64,000 bases of DNA, from NCBI GenBank assembly GCA_002633005.1, contig NMRA01000014.1:1336838-1400837 (forward strand), in the 5' to 3' direction. How positions within the stretch are numbered: position 1 is the stretch's first letter; every line of letters begins with the position of its first letter. This document shows, one piece after another, positions 63,752-64,000 of this stretch. A model generated the notes under the pieces. That model worked only from the letters and a program-made list of their open reading frames with translations. It was not told the DNA's origin and did no database searches. Position numbers and translations under genes: made by a program. The stretch is from Phoronis australis. Taxonomy: Eukaryota > Phoronida > Phoronidae.

Positions 63752-64000
63752 GTAAGTTAAGATAGTTGTTTGGTTCTAACAATCAACTCAAAAACATCAT
63801 TTTACTGTATGGGTGCTTTTATTTTCAAGAAGTTCATTCGCTGACTTTTATATACCAATGAAAACATAATAGATTGCTAATCCGTTACCCATTTTGTTAG
63901 GTATCCACATTCAAGTACATTTTGTGGTTGCATACTGTCAGCATTCCATTCGTTCGTCCATTTGTATGTCTGTCAATCCATCTGTGGTTACTGTTCCATG
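63752..64000 (+). other. start of the next intron
   Basis: Intron sequence to the window edge. Near 63918 a TTGTGGTTGCATACTGTCAG and GTCCATTTGTATGTCTGTC stretch resembles a family-1 5' region. Confidence 0.4.

Noticed and set aside
1-64000. CRISPR arrays, operons or other prokaryotic features
   Set aside because: Tandem arrays here have no spacers, and the genes have introns and signal-peptide-led animal modules; the DNA is clearly eukaryotic.

Overview
This is draft genomic DNA from an invertebrate animal. The genes are split by GT-AG introns, intergenic and intronic DNA is AT-rich and full of short non-autonomous repeats, and the coding exons carry animal extracellular domains: C-type lectin (CTLD), WSC, sushi/CCP, F5/8 type C (discoidin) and a fibrinogen-like N-terminal module. 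The species cannot be named from the sequence alone. The sequence is a scaffold. It has one 277-base N gap and four single-n positions, and two of those single n's sit exactly at contig overlaps where two haplotypes were left unmerged.

Positions 1-2.7 kb hold the 3' end of a plus-strand gene of the ZNF395/ZNF704/SLC2A4RG family. Its last exon encodes the Cys-rich C-clamp-like C-terminus. A 3' untranslated region follows, then intergenic DNA with a roughly 240-bp MITE, a second copy of it split by a 1-kb repeat, and the upstream region of the next gene.

From 6182 to beyond the right edge I read one very large plus-strand gene with at least 38 exons, about 2,694 codons inside the window and no stop codon yet. 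It starts with a signal-peptide exon. The order is: CCP and Thr-rich linker; CTLD; WSC; FBG-N module; fused CTLD-WSC exon; FBG-N; CTLD; WSC; FBG-N; F5/8C; WSC; six CCPs; WSC; WSC; FBG-N; CTLD; WSC; FBG-N; fused CTLD-WSC exon; FBG-N; CTLD; WSC; CTLD. All introns between domains are phase 1, so reading frame is kept across the whole model. The module series at 9256-24761 and at 50688-61133 has the same order and similar sequences, so the gene grew by an internal multi-exon duplication. The product would be a secreted or surface multi-domain recognition protein (sugar binding by CTLD, WSC and discoidin; complement-like CCP rods). Its C-terminus lies outside the window.

Most of the rest is intron with repeats. 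The dominant family (about eight copies, up to 1.6 kb) carries recurring GCGCCACCTAGTGGCC and TGCCCCCTAGTGGC boxes that match the CTCF core consensus. Six intronic tandem arrays look as if they grew out of exon-intron boundaries of this gene, repeating acceptor or donor sites; this is the least explained pattern in the window. Other items are an 899-bp solo-LTR-like insertion with its empty allele present 0.5 kb away, a degenerate LINE reverse transcriptase, several fold-back elements and a 49-bp perfect hairpin insertion with a 9-bp target duplication.
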